DNA from: Hydnum rufescens UP504
Taxonomy: Eukaryota > Basidiomycota > Agaricomycetes > Cantharellales > Hydnaceae
DNA: 21,946 bases
NCBI GenBank assembly: GCA_014904985.1
Contig: MU129270.1
Span: 11,264 to 33,209, forward strand
Reading direction: 5' to 3'
A program made the position numbers and the translations under genes. The notes beneath the pieces are model-generated. The model worked only from the letters and a program-made list of their open reading frames with translations, was not told the DNA's origin and made no database searches. Numbering within the stretch: the first letter of the stretch is position 1; each line of letters starts with the position of its first letter. Shown here piece by piece: positions 17,395 to 21,946 of the stretch.

Positions 17395-18085
17395 TCATGA
17401 CACCTTTTGTCCTAGAAGCTGTATACTGCGATACCCTACATGACACTTGTGCGGTGCCAACATAATACCAGATTTCTTGATGGCTTCAAGAACCATACTG
17501 ATGTGGTCGAGGTGTTCATCGAAAGTCCTGGAGTAAACCACAATATCATCAATGTATACTAGTGTGAATATCCACAAGTAAGGGGCCAGGATTTCTTGCA
17601 TTACTCGTTGGAATATGGGAGGACCATTTCTCCATCTGAAAGGCATTCTAGTGAACTGGTGTAGCCCACAGTGCATCCTCATGGCAGTGTATGGTTGGGA
17701 AATATTGTTGAATTCCAGTTGAGTGAATCTGGCTAGGGCATCAAAAGAAGACAGATATTGTGCCCCTGAAAGGGCTTGGAGGATGTCACTTTGTTGTGGT
17801 ATAGGGAATTGGTCAGGCATGGTGGCTGCATTCAGTTTTCTCCAATTGACACAAAGTCAGTCCTTGCCATTCTTGTGCACGATTAACACGGGGGGCTCCC
17901 CAGGGACTGTTCGATGGTTTGATCACTCCCTGTTTTAACCACAGATCTAACTGTTTGTCGATGAGGTCCCTTTTGGCTGGTGAGGCGATGTATGGAGTGG
18001 CCGAGATAGGCTTAGTACCGGGCATTACTTCGATGTGTACCTTAGTAGGGTGTTTGCCTAGTCGTACATTGAACCCAAAAGCCAT
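17395..18085 (-). pseudogene. Gypsy-2 reverse transcriptase domain
   Basis: The N-terminal part (18085-17890) reads VRLGKHPTKVHIEVMPGTKP, then SPAKRDLIDKQLDLWLKQGV and SPWGAP. One extra C in a run of six near 17895 shifts the frame. After it, relatives' motif continues as VLIVHKNGKD, a TGA where Arg is expected, then LCVNWRKLNAA. The main block (17820-17395) has FPIPQQSDILQALSGAQYLS, QFTRMPFRWRNGPPIFQRVM and the catalytic LVYIDDIVVYS (YIDD). It ends GYRSIQLLGQKVS. The frameshift and stops make it inactive. Confidence 0.92.
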
Positions 18086-18094
18086 TTTGTGTTT

Positions 18095-18779
18095 TCATAA
18101 TACCCTATATAGTCGAGTGTGTTGGTCGGCCATCAACAATGGGTCCACATCGATCAAGGATTCCAGGTCCTGGGACTTTAGTTCATCCATGTCGCTGGAC
18201 TCTGCAGTTTTCGGGCCTCCCCCTGTAAACTCTGAGGCTTCCGTTTCTAGGGCGTTAACTCGAACCTTGTCATGGTTGTCTGGTTCTCCCTGGTTTAGAT
18301 CCTTTTTGCTGAGGGACCCATTTATGAGCATACAAACGAACAGGGCTTTTCATTTGAACCAGTCCCTATCTTCTGGGCTCAAATCGGCTTCCTTGCTGAG
18401 GCATATGGCAGGATTTAACATCTGTCCTAATACTTTGCCTTTACAGAGCAGTTTGGGCGAAGAGGAGGGGTTGGCGACTGGTAGGGATAGTTCCTCTGAC
18501 ATGTCTACTATGCAGTCGACTGTGGCTAGGAAACTATGGCTACCTCTCCATATTATCCTCTTTTCGATTAATCATGGACCATCATCTTGATCGTAGTTTC
18601 CCTTAATTTGTACTCAGGCCATGTGTCCTCCTGGGATGAGAGTGTCTTCTAGGGCCACAACCCATCCTCGGCCCACTCATTCCCTTTTAGGGGGGGTGAC
18701 GTTCGGATTCCTTTCCAAATCAGCCTTTGTGGACGATTCATCTTCAGTTCGCCAGGAGGCAATGAAGGCCTCTTGGTCC
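18095..18779 (-). pseudogene. Gypsy-2 protease-RT connector
   Basis: A poorly conserved acidic linker links protease and RT. The clearest open part (18331-18095) reads from MLINGSLSKKDL to DVDPLLMADQHTRLYRVL, lying just before the RT lead-in. Upstream of it, between 18332 and 18779, coding is broken into several frames. No catalytic motif is seen. Confidence 0.6.
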
Positions 18780-19449
18780 TTTCAGGTATGGCTGGCAGGT
18801 ATTCGGTGTTTGCTATCTCCTACTTGCCAGTAGGCTTCCCATTCAGGCCTCAGGGTATGCAGTTGCCAAGCCTGGTGCATGTCTTCCCCGATTAGGAGGT
18901 TGGCGTTCATTCCTTCCACTATGTAGGCTTCAACATCTCATAGTAACACGGGCCCAATTGGCTACAAAAGTATAGATCGAGTGTGACATAACCCAGGCAT
19001 TTGGCTTCTCCCATAAGGTGTAGTAGGCTCAGTTTTAACCCCTGTTTAATTGGGGGGGATTGACCCTTCAGGGCTCCCAGGCACTTGGCAGACACCAAGG
19101 TGGCTGTGGCTCCAGAATCGGCATCCACCTCAAGTATGGGCCCATTCACATCATTGACACAACATTCCAATTTAAAGGTGTCCATGCCCAGACTAGCCAA
19201 ACCCGGAGGCCTTTTCACTGTGGGCTCCGGGGCATATACATCTTCAGGAAGGACTTTGTCCTTTTTAGTACTTAACTCAGGGACAGGCCAGTCCTTACTC
19301 GAAGCAGTGTAACAGGCAGCTCCCTCTAGGGGCAATTCATCAGGTACGACAAATAAAACATCAGTCTCCTCATCCTCTTCCCCACTACTGAGAGCCTTGT
19401 GGGCAGCCATCATAGCAGCTTGATAAACTTCTTCCAGTCCCAAGGACAT
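18780..19449 (-). pseudogene. Gypsy-2 aspartic protease domain
   Basis: In the same frame as gag. An acidic Ser/Glu-rich stretch (SSGEEDEETDVLFVVPDELP) precedes the active-site motif ILEVDADSGATATLVSAKCL (DSG). Beta-strand blocks GYVTLDLYF and, after a frame change near 18920, EAYIVEGMNANLLIGEDMHQ complete a retropepsin-like fold. The second block is where the family has its I-G-D/E motif. Confidence 0.85.
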
Positions 19450-20310
19450 AGCGATGTAAGCCTTGTGATAAGCAATGTTGCACCTGGTACTTGTAGATGG
19501 CTTGGCGTATTTGGGATCCTTTTTGTAGGAGCCACAGTCGTAATCATAATGTAGTTCACTACCACAGTGTCAACACGGCCGAATAGGTTTCCTTTTAGAC
19601 CTCACATCACTAAGGTTGTACTCATAGGTGGGTCCCGTGGTACTAGTACTGGCCAACATCGCAGGAGTATGGAATCAGCTCTGTCTGAGATCTTCCTGTA
19701 TGCGACGCATTACCTCATTGGTTATGTCTTTGGTTCTATGTACATTGGAAAGGTTTGATATGGCAAGAAGGGCATCTTCTTGGTCCTTGACCCTGGTAAA
19801 TAGGGCATCCGTGTCATGGAAAAGATCCACATCCACATAGGCCTGCCAAGAAGGTGGAGCATGTTCCATGAGAGTACCCACCTCCAGGGAGTCAAATGCA
19901 GGATCCGGGATTTTGGGGGGTGGATGCAGGACCTGACAAGCCCTCACCTTTTGGGTCAGCCATTTGGTGGGAGTCTCTCTCTTGTGCCCACAGTTACAAA
20001 ATCATAGTTTGTCATAGATGGTAACTTGCTTGTCATACCAATGGGTACCTAGTAGTTGGGTCCGTGTGATGAATTTTAATGAGTCCCAATCTTGACTAGC
20101 TTGTATCTTCATAGCATTGGGTAGACTTCACCACCAGACGTCCACATGTTTGGTAAACCACATAGTAGTGGCAAAGGCTAGTTGTTCTTGCATCTGACAA
20201 CTTCCTGTGGTGTAGTGATCTAGATCTTCAGTCCAGGAGACAAAAGCATTGTCTGATCCATCATATTCTGGTAAATCACTGGGTCAAAATTCGAGTTTGA
20301 ACTTGGGTTC
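19450..20310 (-). pseudogene. gag: Gypsy-2 gag, N terminus missing
   Basis: The frame is open from 20310 except for TGA codons. It starts abruptly at the LTR boundary with EPKFKLEF and goes on SDLPEYDGSDNAFVSWTEDL and FATTMWFTKHVDVWW, the beginning of a Ty3/gypsy capsid region that is normally preceded by about a hundred residues, so the N terminus is lost. Later blocks are SWQAYVDVDLFHDTDALFTR and a CCHC zinc knuckle (19575-19534) spaced C-x2-C-x4-H-x4-C; a TGA falls between its first two Cys at a likely Arg codon. It runs into the protease in the same frame, so Gag-Pro was one polypeptide. Confidence 0.82.
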
Positions 20311-20771
20311 TGTCAGGGTTTGTCCCCCACTCCGGTCCACTCCAGTCCACTCCACTCCACTCCAGTCCACTCCGGCCCACTCCGGATCACTCTGGTCCTT
20401 GTCCACCCACCTCCAGTCCAGTTCTCCACTTAGTTCCTTTGCCCAAGTCCACTTTGCTTCCAGTTTGACTCCGATCCAACCCTATCTGGTTTCATTTCCC
20501 TTTCATTTCCCATTGCTTCCGGTTTGCCCCCTGGCCGAGTTCCTGTTCCTGTTCCTGTTCCCGTCCCCCTTGTAACCACCCACAGTTTAGCGATCACTCC
20601 CCCATAGTATAGTCATCATGTATAAGTAGTCCGAGAGCGAAGTCCAGAGACCCCAGCTTTGGTCTCTCAGGATTTCCACCCTTACTCTGGACTACAGGTC
20701 AGCCTTCATGTATTCCATATTCATATTACATAATCTGAGGATTTCCACTGTTACTCCAGACTACAGCTCCG
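20311..20771 (+). repeat. LTR related to Gypsy-1 LTR, plus orientation, 3' end unclear
   Basis: It begins TGTCAGGG directly against Gypsy-2 gag. Orientation is set by a plus-strand TATAAGTAG (20621-20629) and, from 20655, AGCTTTGGTCTCTCAGGATT, which matches AGTTTTGATCTCTCAGGATT of the Gypsy-1 LTR at 3720. The 5' part has a pentamer/decamer array of CCACTCC-type repeats (20328-20395). A 36-bp R/U5 stretch is repeated 71 bp apart (20664-20700 and 20735-20771). No CCTGACA end is found, and no coding sequence of a plus-strand element follows, so it is a solo or broken LTR nested in Gypsy-2. Confidence 0.65.
20621..20665 (+). promoter_or_regulatory. LTR promoter: TATA box and predicted start
   Basis: TATAAGTAG at 20621-20629 is followed 34 bp from its first base by AGCTTTGGTCT (20655-20665), homologous to the predicted RNA start of Gypsy-1. 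By analogy its priming site would be AGACCAAAGCT after the LTR; that sequence is absent from the rest of the window, consistent with a solo or truncated LTR. Confidence 0.5.
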
Positions 20772-21946
20772 AGTATTATCCAGTCGACTCCTCATAAACC
20801 ATCCGATTAAAATGAACCGAGTGCTCTTTCCCTTTCTCCATAACTTCGGACATAGTTAAGTTCTGTGTGCTTATTGCTGACAAAAGGGTTAGATCCATAG
20901 AGGGTGCAGGGCAATCGAAACATCCTCTCAAGCGATGAGGTGACAATGTAGGGATTCTAGTTTTACAGTCAATGTTTTTTGCATACAGATGAGATGTCAC
21001 CATACATCAGCTCGAGTCATAAATTCTGTGACGTGTACTTGGGTGCTGCGAACCCAAGGAGAAGGGGACGATCCAATGCTTGAACATAGTATCTATGTCA
21101 CTTGTCCAATTCAAGGCCTTGAATCCAGGTCGACACCGAGTATTCCCGATGTTACAAATTATACTTGTGTTGGTAGGTTACAGATGCACTGCGGGAAGAT
21201 GACCACGGAAAATTAGTGGAAGAGTCAAGTTGGCACTGTAGGTCTAATTGTTAGGACACAGAAGAAATTCTGAAAAAGAAAACTAACGTGTAGATTTCGA
21301 TTAGAAGGTAGTCGGCGTGCAACCTACAATCAACATAGACACGACCAGCAAATCTAAACTCATTGTAGAGCTTTGATCAACATGTAGGAAAGGGTCTGGG
21401 GTCTGCCGAAATACTCCAATCCCGCTGTTCGATGTGACTATGCCATTCCAATGTGCACTTGTGATCCCCTGTGGAGTGATCATCCCGAGACAATGTCAGG
21501 GGGTTTGGCAGCCCAGCTCGAAGGGCAGTCAGGTGACTCCGCCCATAGTCATTTTGTTGCCTTCTGAAAGTCAAGCCATGACATGGGATGAAAAGGGTCC
21601 TTATGCCATCTCCATCACCGACTGGACTGTAGACTGGCCCTCCCCCTCCACAAGATGAGCTCTCGAGGCATGTGGATCAGAAAGCATTGGTATACTGATT
21701 TTTGCATCTCACTGCTCTGCATTCATGCTGATTTCCGTTCCAGTTGAGGAATTGGGTGCATAGTTTCGATAGATATGAAGTCATTAGCATATACAAACAG
21801 TCCCGTCCATTCAGTTCTTTGGTCAAAGGGAACAGAATCAATCACACACTACAAGAACAAAACAAAAAAAAAAAAAAGAAACTGGAAAGGAGGAGAAGAT
21901 CCAAAAACAAATAAAAAACCCATGACCAATAGGAACTGGAATGGAC
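20772..21946. other. unassigned right edge, no convincing gene
   Basis: Short overlapping frames occur on both strands. The most protein-like is plus 21434-21658 (74 codons, with VTPPIVILLPSESQAMTWDE and YAISITDWTVDWPSPSTR), but no family is recognised and its antisense frame is also open over part of the span. The missing N terminus of Gypsy-2 gag was sought on the minus strand here and not found. A run of 14 A lies near 21865-21880. Confidence 0.35.

Larger units (their letters stand above)
13690..20310 (-). mobile_element. Gypsy-2: second Ty3/gypsy chromovirus, interrupted
   Basis: Read on the minus strand: gag with zinc knuckle, protease, RT, RNase H, integrase, chromodomain and a C-terminal extension. 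Gag and protease share one frame. The element differs from Gypsy-1 in all protein sequences and in having a longer RT lead-in, so it is a separate lineage. Its 5' end is cut by an LTR at 20311 and its own LTRs are not identified with confidence. Many stops (mostly TGA), frameshifts and an apparent assembly duplication (15894-16374) prevent expression. Confidence 0.9.

Noticed and set aside
20249..20575. A 108-codon plus-strand frame across the gag/LTR junction as a gene.
   Set aside because: Its Ser/Thr/Pro-rich sequence comes from the short CCACTCC and GTTCCT repeats of the LTR.
1..21946. tRNA, rRNA, CRISPR array or bacterial operon features.
   Set aside because: No tRNA-like T-loop with matching arms, rRNA segment, spacer-repeat array or ribosome-binding pattern was seen, and all recognisable coding sequence is eukaryotic transposon.

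Overview
The window carries no intact host gene. It is a transposon graveyard from a filamentous fungus, most likely an Agaricomycete (Basidiomycota). The basis is two chromodomain-bearing Ty3/gypsy (chromovirus) polyproteins of a kind common in mushroom genomes, a pogo-type transposase fragment, and strong CpG decay of the coding regions. The species cannot be fixed from the sequence.

Layout, left to right. (1) 1-1182: the 5' part of a pogo/Tc1-type DNA transposon on the minus strand, running off the left edge. (2) 1185-3029: degenerate DNA with no recognisable gene. (3) 3030-9550: Gypsy-1, a plus-strand Ty3/gypsy element with a full 787-bp 5' LTR, gag, protease, RT, RNase H, integrase, chromodomain, a polypurine tract and a 3' LTR cut off after 388 bp. 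(4) 9551-13690: AT-rich spacer with copies of a diverged ~160-bp repeat, an unrecognised frameshifted minus-strand gene (10867-12127), a 7 x 31-bp array of TGACTCA sites and a plus-strand TATA box. (5) 13690-20310: Gypsy-2, a second and different chromovirus on the minus strand (gag with CCHC knuckle, protease, RT, RNase H, integrase, chromodomain), broken by frameshifts and stops, with an unusual in-frame C-terminal extension. (6) 20311 to about 20771: a plus-oriented LTR related to that of Gypsy-1, abutting and apparently interrupting Gypsy-2 gag. (7) about 20772-21946: unassigned.

The most interesting observations are these. The Gypsy-1 LTR carries a small reading frame for a single-pass membrane protein with a proline-rich tail; in the 3' LTR it lies 59 bp after pol, in the position of env or an LTR-encoded accessory gene. 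The first 11 nt predicted for the Gypsy-1 RNA are exactly complementary to the site next to the 5' LTR, the arrangement of Tf1-type self-priming. All ten in-frame stops of Gypsy-1 are TGA, and most sit where the family has arginine, as expected from CGA to TGA decay of methylated CpG. Finally, 15894-16374 is a noisy second copy of 16375-16870 and looks like an assembly error rather than biology.
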